DNA of 35,310 bases from Sulfuritalea sp. (GTDB lineage: Bacteria > Pseudomonadota > Gammaproteobacteria > Burkholderiales > Rhodocyclaceae): positions 1 through 35,310 of the forward strand of contig JAIFMO010000025.1 of NCBI GenBank assembly GCA_020048435.1, in the 5' to 3' direction. The translations under genes were made by a program, and so were the position numbers. Shown piece by piece: positions 17,601-27,963 of the stretch (positions are counted from its first letter, which is position 1; each line of letters begins with the position of its first letter). The notes under the pieces were generated by a model, which had not been told where the DNA came from, did no database searches, and saw only the letters and a list, made by a program, of their open reading frames with translations.

Positions 17601-20600
17601 CGACACCGGCGGTGCTGGTGGTGGCGGGGCCGCTGCTGTTGCTGTGGTTCGTCTCGCCACTGATCGCGTGGTGGGTCAGCCAACCACTCGCGCGCCGCAC
17701 GGCCCCCCTGACGGTCGAACAGGCCTTTTTCCTTCGCGCACTGGCGCGGCGGACCTGGGCGTTTTTCGAAAACTTTGTGGGTGCGGCAGATCATTGGCTG
17801 CCACCCGACAACTATCAGGAATATCGTGTCGCCGCGATCGCCCATCGCACCTCCCCAACCAATATAGGGATGGCGCTGCTGGCGAACCTGGCCGCCTATG
17901 ACTTTGGCTATCTCCAGGCCGGCCAGCTTATCGAGCGCACGGCGCACACGCTTGCCACGATGAACGGGCTGGAGCGGCATCGCGGGCATTTCTATAACTG
18001 GTATGACACGCAGACGCTGCAACCGCTGCCACCACGCTACATCTCGACCGTGGACAGCGGCAACCTTGCCGGCCTTCTGCTGACCTTGCGCGCCGGCTTG
18101 CTGGTACTGGCCGACGACAGGATTGTGCCGGTACGCTTGTTTGAAGGTTTCAGTGATACGTTCCATCTGCTTGAGGCCGATCTGGGCGGCATGACCCATG
18201 GGGCTGCGGGCACGCTGGCAGTGCTGCGCAGCGAACTGGAGGCCGCCAGCGCTGCTCCGCCAGCCACCCTCACGGCACTCCGCTTGCTTCTGGTCCGGCT
18301 GGCTAACTTCACCACTGAACTCGTCACCGAGGTTTTGACCAGCGGCGATGGCAAGCACGATGACAGGGGCGGCGATGCGACACCCGGCAGTGATGCGAAT
18401 GTGTGGGCCCAGGCGCTGGCCAGGCAAGTGCAAGCGGCATTGGACGAACTGAACTTCCTCGCCCCGCCGGAAAGGATTGTCGAGCACGGCAACCCTGGCG
18501 TCCTCCCGACCCTGCGCGACTTGCTGAAAGCAGGGAACATTCCTGCCCGGGAGCGCCTGGCGGAGATCGAGCGCCTGGCAGAGCGTTGCCTTGAACTGTC
18601 GCGCATGGAGTTCGACTTCCTGTTCAACAAGACGCGCCATCTGCTGATCATCGGCTACAACGTCGATGAACGTCGGGCCGATACAAGCTACTACGATCTA
18701 CTGGCCTCAGAAGCTCGCTTGAGCAGTTTTGTCGCCATCGCGCAGGGGCAGTTGCCACAGGAAAGCTGGTTTGCTCTTGGTCGTTTGCTCACCAGCACCA
18801 GTGGCGATCCGGTGTTGTTGTCGTGGAGCGGTTCGATGTTCGAGTACCTGATGCCGCTGCTGGTGATGCCCGGCTACGACAACACGTTGCTCGACCAGAC
18901 CTGCAAGGCGGCAGTGGCGCGACAGATCGAGTATGGCCGCCAGCGCGGTATGCCCTGGGGTATTTCTGAATCCGGTTACAACACGGTCGACCAGCATCTC
19001 AATTACCAGTACCGGGCCTTTGGCGTGCCAGGGCTGGGGTTGAAGCGCGGATTGGCCGATGATCTGGTGATCGCGCCCTATGCCTCGGTGCTGGCGCTGA
19101 TGGTGGCGCCCAAGGCGGCCTGTCTGAATCTGCAACGCCTGGCTGCCGAGGGCTTTATCGGTCGCTTCGGTTTCTTCGAGGCCATCGACTACACGCCCGC
19201 CCGGCAGCGACGCGGGCAAACGGGCACTCTGGTGCGCTCCTTCATGGCGCACCACCAGGGCATGAGCCTGCTGGCGCTGGCCTACCAGATTCTGGATCGG
19301 CCGATGCAGCGGCGCTTCGAGTCGGACCGACTGTTCCAGGCGGTCATGCTGCTGCTGCAGGAACGGATTCCCAAGGCCACGGCCTTGTTCTCGCACACGG
19401 CGCAACTGGCCGACATGCGCGCGGCGACAGATTTCACGGCAGCGCCGATCCGGCTGTTCAACAGCCCCGACACGACGCAACCGGAGGTGCAGTTGTTGTC
19501 GAACGGTCGCTACCACGTCATGCTCACCAACGCGGGCGGCGGCTACAGCCGCTGGAAGGATCTCGCCATCACGCGCTGGCGCGAGGACGGCACCTGCGAC
19601 AACCGGGGCAGTTTCTGTTACGTCCGCGAAGTGGGCAGCTTCGATCCATGGTCGGTCACCCATCAGCCGACGCTCAAACGAGCTGACAGCTACGAAGCGA
19701 TTTTCTCGGAGGGTCGCGCCGAGTTTCGCCGCCGCGACGGCCATTTCGAGACCTATACCGAGGTCGCCGTTTCGCCGGAAGACGATATCGAACTGCGCCG
19801 CGTCCGCATTACCAATCACTCGCGCCAGCGGCGGCAGATCGAGATCACCAGTTACGCTGAAGTGGTCATCGCGCCACCCGCTGCGGATGCCTTGCATCCG
19901 GCTTTCAGCAATCTTTTTGTACAGACCGAGATCCTGCGCGAGCGGGCGATCCTGTGCACGCGGCGGCCGCGCTCACTGGGCGAGCAAGCGCCCTGGATGC
20001 TGCACCTGATGGTAGTGCACGGCGCGGCGACCGGCGAGGTGTCCTGCGAGACGGATCGGCTACGCTTCATCGGTCGCGGTCGAAACGCCGCAGCACCCCT
20101 GGCGATGAATGGCCATGGCGTGATTTCCGGCACGCAGCCCAGTCCCCTGCGCCGTCCCGCCAGCACCGACTTTTTGCGCGGCATGGCGAAGCACAAGCTT
20201 ACTGCGCACTCATCCCCGCTCTCGAACACCGCCGGCTCGGTACTCGATCCGATCGTCGCTATCCGCACGACGATCAGGCTTGATCCGGAACAATCGGTCA
20301 CCGTCGATATCGTCTCGGGCATCGCCGAGACGCGCGATCTGGCCGTAAGTCTGGTAGATAGATACCAGGACCGCCATCTGGCTGATCGCGTGTTCGATCT
20401 GACGTGGACCCACAGCCAGGTGGTGCTGCGCCAGATCAATGCCACCGAGGCCGATGCGCAGATTTACGCACGGCTGGCCAGCGCCGTCATCCACGCCAAC
20501 GCCACCCTGCGCGCCGATCCGGCCGTGCTCATCAAGAATCGTCGCGGGCAGTCGGGACTGTGGGGTTACGCGATCTCCGGCGACCTGCCGATCGTGCTGT

Positions 20601-23443
20601 TGCAGATTGGCGATGCGGCCAACATCGATCTTGTCCGCCAACTCGTGCACGCCCATGCCTACTGGCGCCTGAAGGGGATGGCCGTGGATCTGGTGATCTG
20701 GAACGAGGATCACGCCGGTTACCGGCAACAGTTGCAGGAACAGATCATGGGGCTGATTGCCTCCGGTATCGAGGCTAGCGTGATCGACCGGCCGGGCGGC
20801 ATCTTCGTGCGACCGGCCGAGCAGATCTCCGGCGAGGACCGCATCCTGTTCCAGTCAGTCGCCCGCGTGCTTATCATCGACAGTCGGGGAACCCTGACGG
20901 AACAGCTCGATCATGGCCTGCCACTGGAAGCGCGCATGCCGCCGTTCAAGCCAAGCCGGGCCTATCGACCCGATGCACCGATGACGATGTCCGCGCCGCG
21001 CAGCGATCTGATCCTGTTCAATGGACTGGGCGGATTCACGCCGGATGGTCGCGAATACCTCATGACCCTCGGTCCCGGTCAGACCACGCCGGCGCCCTGG
21101 GTCAATGTGCTGGCCAATCCGCACTTCGGCACGATTGTCTCCGAAAGCGGCGCTGCCTACACCTGGAGCGAGAACGCGCACGAATTTCGCCTCACGCCCT
21201 GGCAAAACGATCCGGTCAGCGATGCCAGCGGCGAAGCGCTGTATCTGCGCGATGAAGAGACGGGTCACGTTTGGTCACCCACGCCCTTGCCCGTCCGCGC
21301 CGCGTTACCCTATGTGATCCGTCATGGATTCGGCTATAGCGTTTTCGAGACGCGGGTGGGCGGCATTCGCTCGGAACTCTGGGTTTACGTGGCGATGGAC
21401 GCCGCCATCAAGTTCTCGGTGCTGAAACTGCGCAACGAATCAGGCCGGCCGCGGCGGGTCTCCGCCACAGGCTACGTCGAGTGGGTGTTGGGTGACCTGC
21501 GGGAGAAATCGGCCATGCATGTGAGCACCGAAATTGCCTCGCGAAGTGGCGCGCTGTACGCGCGTAACCCCTACAACCCGGAATTCGGCGAGCGGGTGGC
21601 GTTCTTCGACGTGGATGCCCCGAACCGCAGCTTGAGCGGCGACCGTACAGAATTCCTCGGCCGCAACGGCACACTGCACAACCCCGCCGCCCTGAAACGC
21701 ACGCGACTTTCCGGCAAGGTTGGCGCCGGCCTCGATCCCTGCGGCGCGATCCAGGTAAGCATTGATCTGGCCGACGGACAGGAGCAGGAAATTGTCTTTC
21801 GCCTTGGCGTTGGGCGCAATGCCGCCCATGCCGACACGCTGGTAAAGCGCTTCCGTGGTTCGCTGGCGGCACGCGGTGCACTCGACGCGGTGTGGCAACA
21901 CTGGAACCACACGCTCAGCGCAGTACAGATCGAAACCCCCGACCCGGCGATCAACGTGCTGGCCAACGGCTGGCTGGTCTATCAAACCCTGGCGTGCCGC
22001 ATCTGGGCACGCAGCGGTTACTACCAGTCAGGCGGCGCCTTCGGCTTCCGCGACCAGTTGCAGGACGTCATGGCGCTGATCCATGCCCGGCCGGGGCTGG
22101 TGCGCGAACACCTGCTGCTTTGCGCCAGCCGCCAGTTCGTCGAAGGCGATGTTCAGCACTGGTGGCATCCGCCCTCGGGGCGCGGCGTGCGCACGCATTG
22201 CTCGGACGACTACCTCTGGCTGCCGCTGGCGGTATGCCGCTATGTGACAAGCTGCGGCGATACGGGCGTGCTGGATGAGCTGGTACATTTTCTTGAAGGC
22301 CGCCCGGTCAATGCGGAAGACGAGTCCTACTACGATCTTCCCGGGCGTTCCGTCGAGTCCGTCAGCCTCTACGAGCACTGTGTGCGCGCCATCCGCCACG
22401 GGCTGCACTTCGGCGCACACGGCCTGCCGTTGATTGGCTCCGGCGACTGGAACGACGGCATGAATCGGGTGGGTATTCTCGGCAAGGGTGAGAGCGTCTG
22501 GCTGGGTTTCTTCCTCTGCGATGTGCTCCGGCAATTTTCGGTGCTGGCGGAACGGCATGGCGACACTAGCTTCGCCGAACTGTGCAGCGACGAGGGCACC
22601 CGGTTACGCCAGAATATCGAGCAGCATGGCTGGGATGGCGAATGGTACCGTCGCGCCTACTTCGACGACGGTACGCCGTTGGGTTCGGCCGAAAACGCCG
22701 AATGCCGCATCGATTCAATCTCGCAGAGCTGGTCCGTGCTCTCAGGTGCGGGTGATGCCGCACGGGCGCGCCGGGCCATGCTGGCGGTAGACGCGCAACT
22801 CGTGCGCCGTGACGATGGCCTGGTACAGCTGCTCGATCCGCCCTTCGATACCGCGAACCTCGATCCCGGCTATATCCGCGGCTATGTGCCGGGCGTTCGC
22901 GAGAACGGTGGCCAGTACACTCATGGTGCGGTCTGGGCGGCGATGGCGTTTGCCGAGCTGGGCGAGAATGAACGCGCCTGGGATCTGCTGAACATGATCA
23001 ATCCGTTGAACCATGCCTTGTCGGCAGAGAGCATCGCGACCTACAAGGTGGAACCCTACGTCGTCACCGCCGACGTCTATGGGGCAGCGCCACACATCGG
23101 GCGCGGCGGCTGGAGCTGGTACACCGGCTCAGCCGGCTGGATGTACCGGCTGGTCGTGGAATCCTTGCTAGGCCTGCGCCTTGAGGGAAGTACGCTGCAT
23201 CTCGTGCCCATTTTCCCCGCTGACTGGCAGGGGTTTACGATCCACTATCGGTATCGCGAAACTCTCTATCACATTGCTGTTTCGCACACGCACGAAGGGA
23301 GTAGTGACACGCATGGCGTGGTGAGCGTGACAGTCGATGGCGTCAGACAACCCGATAGAGCCATTCTTCTTATAGGCGATCAGCATGAGCATTGGGTTGA
23401 TGTGAAGGTACAGATAGAGCGGCAACCGACGCCGTCCCGCTAG
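14654..23443 (+). CDS. ndvB: NdvB/Cgs-type cyclic beta-1,2-glucan synthase
   Basis: 2929 residues, full length for the family (about 2830-2870 in rhizobia and Brucella). An N-terminal helical region is followed by hydrophobic segments (about 415-485), then the GT84 glycosyltransferase (about 500-830). This has the acidic LDTDTQLP motif near 645, [12 protein letters not shown], and the acceptor-site-like [11 protein letters not shown]. Further membrane segments lie at about 835-875 and 965-1010. A glycoamylase-type region (about 1380-1570) includes [12 protein letters not shown] and [11 protein letters not shown]-terminal beta-sandwich and GH94 phosphorylase-like domains (about 1600-2900) carry SGDWNDGMN near 2597 with the expected catalytic Asp. 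By family it makes and length-controls cyclic osmoregulated periplasmic glucan from UDP-glucose at the inner membrane. No exporter (NdvA) is seen nearby. The stop codon lies inside dispersed repeat copy 6, and copy 5 is internal. Confidence 0.93.
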   Translation: MNIGTNLIVYFRQLQTRFSVGDWPRISTGEEPPLRSELFSADQMEQHGKALAASHRLATGRAPDQLLARLAANESTLIEVCQLLTTAVSEKRRISPAGDWLLDNFYLIEEQIRTAKRHLPKGYSRELPRLAAGPSAGRPRVYDIALETVAHGDGRVDTASLARFVAAYQRVTDLKLGELWAIPIMLRLAVIENLRRVGVQIAAGWVERNLAGSWADQMMETAESDPKSLILVISDMARSNPPMVGAFVAELARRLQGRGPALALPLTWMEQRLSESGLTIARLVHGENQQQAADQVSVSNSIGSLRVLGAVDWREFVETLSSVERALIEDPHGVYGRMDFASRDRYRHATERIAKLGSLTEVEVAHKAVALARAAEDASRAGHVGFYLIDKGLPELERAAEVRLSAVVAWRGKIGRFPLSIYLGAIALITASVSGGLLVQALAVGMNDWALLAIGLVALLGASQLAVALVNWLATLLVVAQPLPRMDFSKGIPAPERTLVVVPTMLASAAGIEELAEALEVRFLANRDAHLHFGLLTDFHDAPLESLVEDEGLLHLACLRINELNQKYAGSRAGIANDIFFLFHRPRRWNPQERLWMGYERKRGKLADLNALLRDVPNGGAKDGFSLVVGNTAVLSGVKYVITLDTDTQLPRDAAREFVSAMAHPLNRAHYDAGKQRVETGYGILQPRVAISLPGTNRSRYARLYGGEPGIDPYTRAVSDVYQDVFGEGSFIGKGIYDVDAFDAAVGGRFPENCILSHDLLEGCYTRSGLLSDVQLYEDTPARYSSDVSRRHRWIRGDWQLAGWLRRRVPGAGAQRQKNPLSFLSQWKLIDNLRRSLVPAALTLLLLLGWTVLSAAGWWTLSVIGTLLLPALCGATLDLSRKPEELLWRQHLAAVVRALGRHLKQVAFEFACLPYEAYYSLDAVVRTVWRMHIAHQRLLEWNPSSTASPENSQGNAGTLAANVRAMWIAPVLAITMTGYLLTSTPAVLVVAGPLLLLWFVSPLIAWWVSQPLARRTAPLTVEQAFFLRALARRTWAFFENFVGAADHWLPPDNYQEYRVAAIAHRTSPTNIGMALLANLAAYDFGYLQAGQLIERTAHTLATMNGLERHRGHFYNWYDTQTLQPLPPRYISTVDSGNLAGLLLTLRAGLLVLADDRIVPVRLFEGFSDTFHLLEADLGGMTHGAAGTLAVLRSELEAASAAPPATLTALRLLLVRLANFTTELVTEVLTSGDGKHDDRGGDATPGSDANVWAQALARQVQAALDELNFLAPPERIVEHGNPGVLPTLRDLLKAGNIPARERLAEIERLAERCLELSRMEFDFLFNKTRHLLIIGYNVDERRADTSYYDLLASEARLSSFVAIAQGQLPQESWFALGRLLTSTSGDPVLLSWSGSMFEYLMPLLVMPGYDNTLLDQTCKAAVARQIEYGRQRGMPWGISESGYNTVDQHLNYQYRAFGVPGLGLKRGLADDLVIAPYASVLALMVAPKAACLNLQRLAAEGFIGRFGFFEAIDYTPARQRRGQTGTLVRSFMAHHQGMSLLALAYQILDRPMQRRFESDRLFQAVMLLLQERIPKATALFSHTAQLADMRAATDFTAAPIRLFNSPDTTQPEVQLLSNGRYHVMLTNAGGGYSRWKDLAITRWREDGTCDNRGSFCYVREVGSFDPWSVTHQPTLKRADSYEAIFSEGRAEFRRRDGHFETYTEVAVSPEDDIELRRVRITNHSRQRRQIEITSYAEVVIAPPAADALHPAFSNLFVQTEILRERAILCTRRPRSLGEQAPWMLHLMVVHGAATGEVSCETDRLRFIGRGRNAAAPLAMNGHGVISGTQPSPLRRPASTDFLRGMAKHKLTAHSSPLSNTAGSVLDPIVAIRTTIRLDPEQSVTVDIVSGIAETRDLAVSLVDRYQDRHLADRVFDLTWTHSQVVLRQINATEADAQIYARLASAVIHANATLRADPAVLIKNRRGQSGLWGYAISGDLPIVLLQIGDAANIDLVRQLVHAHAYWRLKGMAVDLVIWNEDHAGYRQQLQEQIMGLIASGIEASVIDRPGGIFVRPAEQISGEDRILFQSVARVLIIDSRGTLTEQLDHGLPLEARMPPFKPSRAYRPDAPMTMSAPRSDLILFNGLGGFTPDGREYLMTLGPGQTTPAPWVNVLANPHFGTIVSESGAAYTWSENAHEFRLTPWQNDPVSDASGEALYLRDEETGHVWSPTPLPVRAALPYVIRHGFGYSVFETRVGGIRSELWVYVAMDAAIKFSVLKLRNESGRPRRVSATGYVEWVLGDLREKSAMHVSTEIASRSGALYARNPYNPEFGERVAFFDVDAPNRSLSGDRTEFLGRNGTLHNPAALKRTRLSGKVGAGLDPCGAIQVSIDLADGQEQEIVFRLGVGRNAAHADTLVKRFRGSLAARGALDAVWQHWNHTLSAVQIETPDPAINVLANGWLVYQTLACRIWARSGYYQSGGAFGFRDQLQDVMALIHARPGLVREHLLLCASRQFVEGDVQHWWHPPSGRGVRTHCSDDYLWLPLAVCRYVTSCGDTGVLDELVHFLEGRPVNAEDESYYDLPGRSVESVSLYEHCVRAIRHGLHFGAHGLPLIGSGDWNDGMNRVGILGKGESVWLGFFLCDVLRQFSVLAERHGDTSFAELCSDEGTRLRQNIEQHGWDGEWYRRAYFDDGTPLGSAENAECRIDSISQSWSVLSGAGDAARARRAMLAVDAQLVRRDDGLVQLLDPPFDTANLDPGYIRGYVPGVRENGGQYTHGAVWAAMAFAELGENERAWDLLNMINPLNHALSAESIATYKVEPYVVTADVYGAAPHIGRGGWSWYTGSAGWMYRLVVESLLGLRLEGSTLHLVPIFPADWQGFTIHYRYRETLYHIAVSHTHEGSSDTHGVVSVTVDGVRQPDRAILLIGDQHEHWVDVKVQIERQPTPSR
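20152..20175 (+). repeat. 24-bp dispersed repeat, copy 5
   Basis: CCGT-CC followed by CGCCAGCACCGACTTTTT, two changes from the core. It is inside the ndvB-like gene and read as RRPASTDF, a different frame from copies 3 and 7. Confidence 0.7.
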
Positions 23444-23455
23444 CGCCGACTTTAT
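23432..23455 (+). repeat. 24-bp dispersed repeat, copy 6 (contains the ndvB stop)
   Basis: CCGT-CC followed by CGCTAGCGCCGACTTTAT. The TAG at 23441-23443 within GCTAGC is the stop codon of the ndvB-like gene. The remaining spacer to 23620 shows no gene I can support. Confidence 0.88.
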
Positions 23456-23620
23456 TCGCGTCAGACAACCGAATCCGAGTTCTATCGTTATGCGGCAGCG
23501 AGCGGGCCGTCGAACGGCGCCGAATCGTCGTAGAGCGTTTCAGGGGCGATATCGATTTCCCCTGGCCAAGACCGACAACAGTCAGGTGGGTACGCCGTCG
23601 GCAAGGCAGCCAAAGAAAGG

Positions 23621-23652
23621 CTGCAAATTGCAGCATTACCTACTTTCTGCAA
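23621..23652 (+). promoter_or_regulatory. Candidate operator of the toxin-antitoxin pair
   Basis: A 13-bp palindrome CTGCAAATTGCAG (23621-23633) is followed by a further half-site CTGCAA at 23647-23652, 26 bases from the first, just before the antitoxin ATG at 23663. AbrB-type antitoxins commonly repress their own promoter through such repeats. Binding is inferred only. Confidence 0.4.
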
Positions 23653-23662
23653 TACTGCCAAC

Positions 23663-23896
23663 ATGAAAACCACACTGACCATGACCGGGCGCGGCGTCAT
23701 CACGCTCCCGACCAAACTGCGCAAGGCGCTCGGCCTCTCCGCCGACGATCAACTGATCGCGGAGACAACGCCGGAAGGTCTCTTGTTGCGGCCTGCCGTT
23801 ACCTTGCCCATCGAGTTGTACAGCGATGAGCGACTACGCGAATTTGACGAGGCGGAGGCTGAACTGGCCACCGTGCTGAACCAGAAGTCGCATTGA
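23663..23896 (+). CDS. AbrB/MazE-type antitoxin
   Basis: 77 residues. The N-terminal half (MKTTLTMTGRGVITLPTKLRKALGL, in two strands with the RGVITLP swapped-hairpin pattern) matches the SpoVT/AbrB DNA-binding fold found in MazE and VapB antitoxins. The C-terminal half (ELYSDERLREFDEAEAELATVL) is an acidic helix suited to wrapping the toxin. It ends 4 bp before the PIN-domain gene, the usual antitoxin-first order. It should neutralise the toxin and repress the operon. A palindrome lies directly upstream. Confidence 0.88.
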   Translation: MKTTLTMTGRGVITLPTKLRKALGLSADDQLIAETTPEGLLLRPAVTLPIELYSDERLREFDEAEAELATVLNQKSH

Positions 23897-23900
23897 CGCA

Positions 23901-24311
23901 GTGCGGATTTTTCTCGACGCAAATATCCTGTTTTCGGCTGCCCGTGCCGATGGCGCGATCAGGCAGTTGCTGGATATCGCCGTAGCCACCGGACACGAAC
24001 TGTGGGCCGACGCCTACGTGTTCGAGGAGGCGCGGCGGAATCTGGCCGCTAAAGCAGCCGCCGGTCTTCCCGTGTTGAAGGCCATGGCGGCGCGAATGAA
24101 AATCGGCGACATGCTTGTCAGCGGAACTCTACCGCCGGACGCGGCGATCCTGCCCGAGAAGGACCGACCGGTGCTCGCCGCCGCCATTCACCACCACTGC
24201 GACCTGCTGGTTACCGGCGACCGCACCCATTTCGGCCCGCTCTACGGAAAAACGATTCAGGGCGTGTCCATTCTGTCGCCAGCGATGCTGGCTGAAGCCT
24301 TATTGGGTTAG
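23901..24311 (+). CDS. PIN-domain toxin (VapC-like ribonuclease)
   Basis: 136 residues from a GTG start at 23901, 4 bp after the antitoxin stop; the sequence MRIFLDANILFSAA places the first catalytic Asp at residue 6. Further acidic residues expected for the Mg-binding site are the Glu pair in VFEEARRN, Asp in EKDRPVLAAA, and Asp in VTGDRTHFG. This is the PIN fold of VapC-type endoribonucleases, which cut tRNA or rRNA when the antitoxin is lost. It closes with a typical beta-strand GVSILSPAMLAEALL. The exact RNA target cannot be predicted. The pair forms a short two-gene operon ahead of mutL. Confidence 0.9.
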   Translation: MRIFLDANILFSAARADGAIRQLLDIAVATGHELWADAYVFEEARRNLAAKAAAGLPVLKAMAARMKIGDMLVSGTLPPDAAILPEKDRPVLAAAIHHHCDLLVTGDRTHFGPLYGKTIQGVSILSPAMLAEALLG

Positions 24312-24375
24312 AAAAACAGGTCGAAGTCGTCGGCTCAACCGGCGCACCGGGCGATCTTTGGCATCCCCACGCATC

Positions 24376-24381
24376 TATAAT
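24376..24381 (+). promoter_or_regulatory. -10 element TATAAT of mutL
   Basis: A perfect TATAAT lies 11 bases before the mutL ATG, so the transcript would be nearly leaderless. A clear -35 hexamer at 17 bp is not seen. Confidence 0.45.
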
Positions 24382-24392
24382 CGCCGCCTTCC

Positions 24393-26240
24393 ATGCGCCG
24401 CATTCACCCGCTTTCCGACATACTCATCAGCCAGATCGCCGCCGGCGAGGTGGTCGAGCGGCCGGCTTCGGTACTCAAGGAATTGGTCGAGAACAGCCTC
24501 GACGCTGGCGCCACCCGCATCGACGTGCAGATCGAAGAAGGTGGCGTGCGACTGATCCGTGTCACCGACGATGGCGGCGGCATTGGCAAGGACGACCTGC
24601 CGCTGGCGCTGGCCCGCCACGCCACCAGCAAGATCGGATCGCTTGACGACCTTGAACGGGTAGCCAGTTTCGGCTTTCGTGGCGAAGCGCTGGCCTCCAT
24701 CGCTGCGGTCGCGCGTCTCAGTATTACCAGTCGTGTCGCCAGCGGCGTGGCGGGCGAGGCACATGCCTGGAAAATCGACGCGAACCAGCGCGGTGCGGGC
24801 CAGGCTGCCGCGGGCCAAATCGCTCCGGCCGCCCTGGCGACGGGCACGGTGATCGAGGTGGCCGATCTCTATTTCAATACGCCGGCGCGGCGCAAGTTCC
24901 TCAAGTCCGAGGCGACCGAATACGGCCATTGCGACGAGGTGCTGCGGCGCATGGCGCTGGCGCGGCCCGACGTGGCCTTCATGCTGTCGCACAACAAGTC
25001 GGCCAAATTGCGCCTGAGCGCCGCCGACAGCGCCCGCCGCGCGCGCGAAATTCTCGGCGACGAGTTTTTTGCTCACGGCCGAGTGCTCGATGTTGCCGCT
25101 GGCCCCTTGCGTTTATCCGGCTTCGTCGCCCTGCCGGCCTATTCGAAGGCATCGCGCGACGCCCAGTATTTTTTTGTGAACGGCCGCTTCGTCCGCGACA
25201 AACTGCTCGCCCACGCCGCGCGCGCGGCCTATGCCGACATCCTCCACGGCGCCCGCCACCCGGCCTGGTGCCTGTTCCTCGAACTCGATCCTGCCGGGGT
25301 GGATGTCAATGTTCACCCCGCCAAGACCGAGGTACGCTTTCGCGACGGTCGCGGCGTGCATCAGTTCGTTTTTCACGCCTTGCAACGCGCGTTGGCCGCG
25401 CCGCTGGGCGCTGCGCAAGCTGCCGCCACAGCCACCGTGGCCACTATGGCCACAACGGTCACAACGGCCACGCCAACGAGCCCGCCTGCCGTACCGCTAG
25501 CGCCGACTTTTTTCAGGGCACGGCAAGTTCCGCTGGGTATGCGGGAACCGGCCACCGCCGCCTATTTCAACTTCGTCCGCGCTGCCGGCACCGACGCCAC
25601 AAACGCCGCCGAAGCGCTCAATGCCATGGCGGGCCGTGCCGATGCAGCCGCCGGGCCACCGCCGCTGGGTTATGCTCTCGGCCAACTCCACGGCATCTAC
25701 GTTCTCGCCCAGAACGAAACCGGGCTGGTGCTGGTCGATATGCACGCCGCCCACGAGCGCATCCTTTACGAAAAGCTGAAAAATGCCGTCGAGGCCGGTC
25801 CGCCCGCCCGCCAGCCGCTGCTGATCCCGGTGCTGCTGTCCGCCAGCCATCTCGAATTGGCCACCGCCGAAGAGCATCACGATACCCTCGCCCAACTCGG
25901 CTTCGAAACGGCCCCGGCCGGGCCGCAACAACTCGCGCTGCGGTCCGCGCCGGCGTTGGTGGCGGGCGGAAACATCGCCGACCTGCTGCGTGCCTTGCTG
26001 GCCGACCTGCGTGAGCAACCGGCCAGCCACGTGCTCGAAGCGCGCCGCAACGAACTGCTCGCCACCATGGCCTGCCATGGCGCCGTGCGCGCCCACCGCA
26101 GCCTCAGCCTGCCCGAAATGAACGCCCTGTTGCGCGAAATGGAAGCCACCGAACGCGCCGACCAGTGCAACCACGGCCGGCCTACCTGGGTGCAATTATC
26201 GATAACGGAACTTGACAGGCTGTTCATGCGGGGAAAATGA
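24393..26240 (+). CDS. mutL: DNA mismatch repair protein MutL
   Basis: 615 residues. The N-terminal GHKL ATPase (1 to about 330) shows [38 protein letters not shown] and GFRGEAL. A Thr/Ala/Pro-rich linker (about 335-425) follows, then the dimerisation domain. The latter carries the metal-binding endonuclease motif as D449-MHA-AH-E455-RILY-E460, and the family's C-terminal CxHGRP as CNHGRP, so this MutL should nick DNA itself, as expected for organisms without MutH. It pairs with MutS and the sliding clamp to direct repair after replication. It overlaps miaA by ATGA. Dispersed repeat copy 7 encodes VPLAPTFFR (about 366-374) in the linker. Confidence 0.97.
   Translation: MRRIHPLSDILISQIAAGEVVERPASVLKELVENSLDAGATRIDVQIEEGGVRLIRVTDDGGGIGKDDLPLALARHATSKIGSLDDLERVASFGFRGEALASIAAVARLSITSRVASGVAGEAHAWKIDANQRGAGQAAAGQIAPAALATGTVIEVADLYFNTPARRKFLKSEATEYGHCDEVLRRMALARPDVAFMLSHNKSAKLRLSAADSARRAREILGDEFFAHGRVLDVAAGPLRLSGFVALPAYSKASRDAQYFFVNGRFVRDKLLAHAARAAYADILHGARHPAWCLFLELDPAGVDVNVHPAKTEVRFRDGRGVHQFVFHALQRALAAPLGAAQAAATATVATMATTVTTATPTSPPAVPLAPTFFRARQVPLGMREPATAAYFNFVRAAGTDATNAAEALNAMAGRADAAAGPPPLGYALGQLHGIYVLAQNETGLVLVDMHAAHERILYEKLKNAVEAGPPARQPLLIPVLLSASHLELATAEEHHDTLAQLGFETAPAGPQQLALRSAPALVAGGNIADLLRALLADLREQPASHVLEARRNELLATMACHGAVRAHRSLSLPEMNALLREMEATERADQCNHGRPTWVQLSITELDRLFMRGK
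25489..25513 (+). repeat. 24-bp dispersed repeat, copy 7
   Basis: CCGT-AC followed by an exact CGCTAGCGCCGACTTTTTT, in the linker of mutL and translated as VPLAPTF, the same frame as copy 3. Confidence 0.92.
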
Positions 26241-27223
26241 GCGACCTCCCGCCGGCCATCCTTCTCATGGGTCCCACGGCCAGCGGCAAGACTGCGCTGG
26301 CGCTGGCGGCCGCCGAGCGTTTCCCGATAGAAATCATCAGCGTCGATTCGGCGCAGGTGTTCACCGACATGAACATCGGCACCGCCAAGCCCGATGCCGC
26401 TACGCTGACGCGGGTGCCGCACCACCTGATCGACCTCATCACGCCCGAAGAACGCTACTCCGCCGCGCGCTTTTGCGAAGATGCCCTGCGAGCGATGGCG
26501 GCCATCACGGCGCGTGGCCGCGTGCCGCTGCTTACCGGCGGCACCATGCTCTACTTCAAGGCGCTGCGCGAAGGCCTGGCCGATCTGCCCAAGGCCGACG
26601 CCAGCCTGCGCGCCGCCATCGACCGCGAGGCCGCCGCACGCGGCTGGCCGGCACTGCACGCCGAACTGGCGCGGGTAGACCCCGAATCGGCGGCACGCCT
26701 CAAGCCGACCGATGCACAACGCCTCCAGCGGGCGCTTGAAATAGTCCGCCTGAGCGGCCGCCCTGTCGGCGAGTTCTTTCGGGAACAACAACGCGCGAGC
26801 AATAGGGCCGCCCTGCCCTATCGCCTGCTGCCGCTGGCACTGCTGCCGTCTGATCGCGCCTGGCTGCACGCGCGTATCGCCCGCCGCTTCGACGAAATGC
26901 TGGACGGCGGACTGATCGGCGAAGTCGACGCCTTGCGCTCGCGATACAATCTCGACCCCGGACTGCCATCGATGCGGAGCGTCGGCTATCGTCAGGTATG
27001 GGAGATGCTTGAAGGCTGCATGACAAGAGGCGAGTTGCGCGACCGTGGTATTTTCGCCACCCGGCAATTCGCCAAGCGACAATTAACCTGGCTGAAGTCG
27101 ATGCGTGAAACAGAAACAATCGAAACCATGGACTGCATCGGTCCGGCCGTCGAGACAAGCTTTTTGAATAAAATTGCGGCATTTTTGTCGCCCAATCCGC
27201 AGCCAAAACCGCACAACAAATGA
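26237..27223 (+). CDS. miaA: tRNA dimethylallyltransferase MiaA
   Basis: 328 residues. It starts with the P-loop [13 protein letters not shown] (11-23), then [18 protein letters not shown] and [19 protein letters not shown], the substrate and tRNA-binding blocks of the family, followed by [12 protein letters not shown] and the [11 protein letters not shown] helix. It transfers the dimethylallyl group to N6 of A37 in tRNAs reading codons that begin with U. The reading frame overlaps mutL by ATGA and ycgR by ATGA, so the three genes are translationally coupled. The C-terminal tail ([17 protein letters not shown]) is slightly extended. MutL-MiaA pairing is common in proteobacteria. Confidence 0.97.
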   Translation: MSDLPPAILLMGPTASGKTALALAAAERFPIEIISVDSAQVFTDMNIGTAKPDAATLTRVPHHLIDLITPEERYSAARFCEDALRAMAAITARGRVPLLTGGTMLYFKALREGLADLPKADASLRAAIDREAAARGWPALHAELARVDPESAARLKPTDAQRLQRALEIVRLSGRPVGEFFREQQRASNRAALPYRLLPLALLPSDRAWLHARIARRFDEMLDGGLIGEVDALRSRYNLDPGLPSMRSVGYRQVWEMLEGCMTRGELRDRGIFATRQFAKRQLTWLKSMRETETIETMDCIGPAVETSFLNKIAAFLSPNPQPKPHNK

Positions 27224-27963
27224 GTACGTCCAGCAATACTGTCACGCAGGAAGACCTCGACCAATTCACAATCACGTTTCGCCGTGAGATCGTGTTCTAT
27301 CTGCGTCAGTTGATCAACGACGGCGACCGCATCAGCGTCATGTTCGGCGACGGGCGCGAGACACTGCTCACCGTGCTGCTTGATGTCGACGAGGAAAACA
27401 ACCGCCTGATCTTCGACTGGGGTGGCAGCGAAGAAAGCAATCGTCGACTCATGAAAGGTGACCGCAACATCTTCGTCGCCACGCCGCAGGGCATCCGCAA
27501 CCAGTTCGTCACCGGGCAGGCACAGGAAGTTGTCTACGCCAAGCGGCGTGCATTCGCTGTCCCGCTGCCGACCAAGTATGTCCGCCTGCAACGGCGGGAA
27601 TTTTTCCGCCTGGTGCTGCCGATGACACGGCGACCACCCTGTCGCATCAAGCTGGAACCGCAGGCGCCGGAGAAAATGCTGGGGGTCATCGACATCGGCA
27701 TCGGCGGGGTTGGCCTCGAATCGCAGGAAGCCACGCTCCCCGTGGAGATCGGCCAGATCATCACGGGCGCCACCATTGACCTCAAGGGCGCTTCGTTGTT
27801 GCGACTGGACCTTGAAATACGCTATATCGGCGTCCTGCACCGCGGCAACCGCGAAGTCGGCCACCTCGGTTGCCACTTCGTCAAGCTGAGCGCCGCGCAG
27901 GAACATGAACTGCAAAAGTTCATTACCAACATACAGCGTGAAGAACGCGCCAAGCGGGGTTAG
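27220..27963 (+). CDS. ycgR: YcgR-type flagellar brake / PilZ protein
   Basis: 247 residues. A YcgR N-terminal domain (about 15-115) is followed by a PilZ domain (about 120-240). The PilZ arginine motif is visible as R126-EFF-R130. The second motif, normally D/NxSxxG, reads D158-I-G-I-G-G163, with Gly in place of Ser. By family it binds c-di-GMP and slows flagellar rotation; the GGDEF-EAL protein at 11202-13742 could be one source of the ligand. The gene overlaps miaA by 4 bp, and its stop overlaps the convergent purM stop by 4 bp. Function as a flagellar brake is inferred; no flagellar gene is in view. Confidence 0.88.
   Translation: MSTSSNTVTQEDLDQFTITFRREIVFYLRQLINDGDRISVMFGDGRETLLTVLLDVDEENNRLIFDWGGSEESNRRLMKGDRNIFVATPQGIRNQFVTGQAQEVVYAKRRAFAVPLPTKYVRLQRREFFRLVLPMTRRPPCRIKLEPQAPEKMLGVIDIGIGGVGLESQEATLPVEIGQIITGATIDLKGASLLRLDLEIRYIGVLHRGNREVGHLGCHFVKLSAAQEHELQKFITNIQREERAKRG

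Noticed and set aside
17183-18640. 485-codon minus-strand ORF inside the ndvB-like gene
   Set aside because: Antisense shadow of a well-supported gene; low-complexity Gln/Arg/Gly translation and no ribosome site.
23488-23724. Minus-strand ORF ending in EIDIAPETLYDDSAPFDG, resembling an antitoxin tail
   Set aside because: Only the last part is suggestive; the upstream part overlaps the AbrB gene and palindrome and has no fold or start site, so a remnant cannot be supported.
25489-25513. The dispersed motif as a rho-independent terminator (GC-rich then T-run)
   Set aside because: Its only palindrome is the 8-bp CGCTAGCG with no loop, and most copies are inside genes that continue past it.
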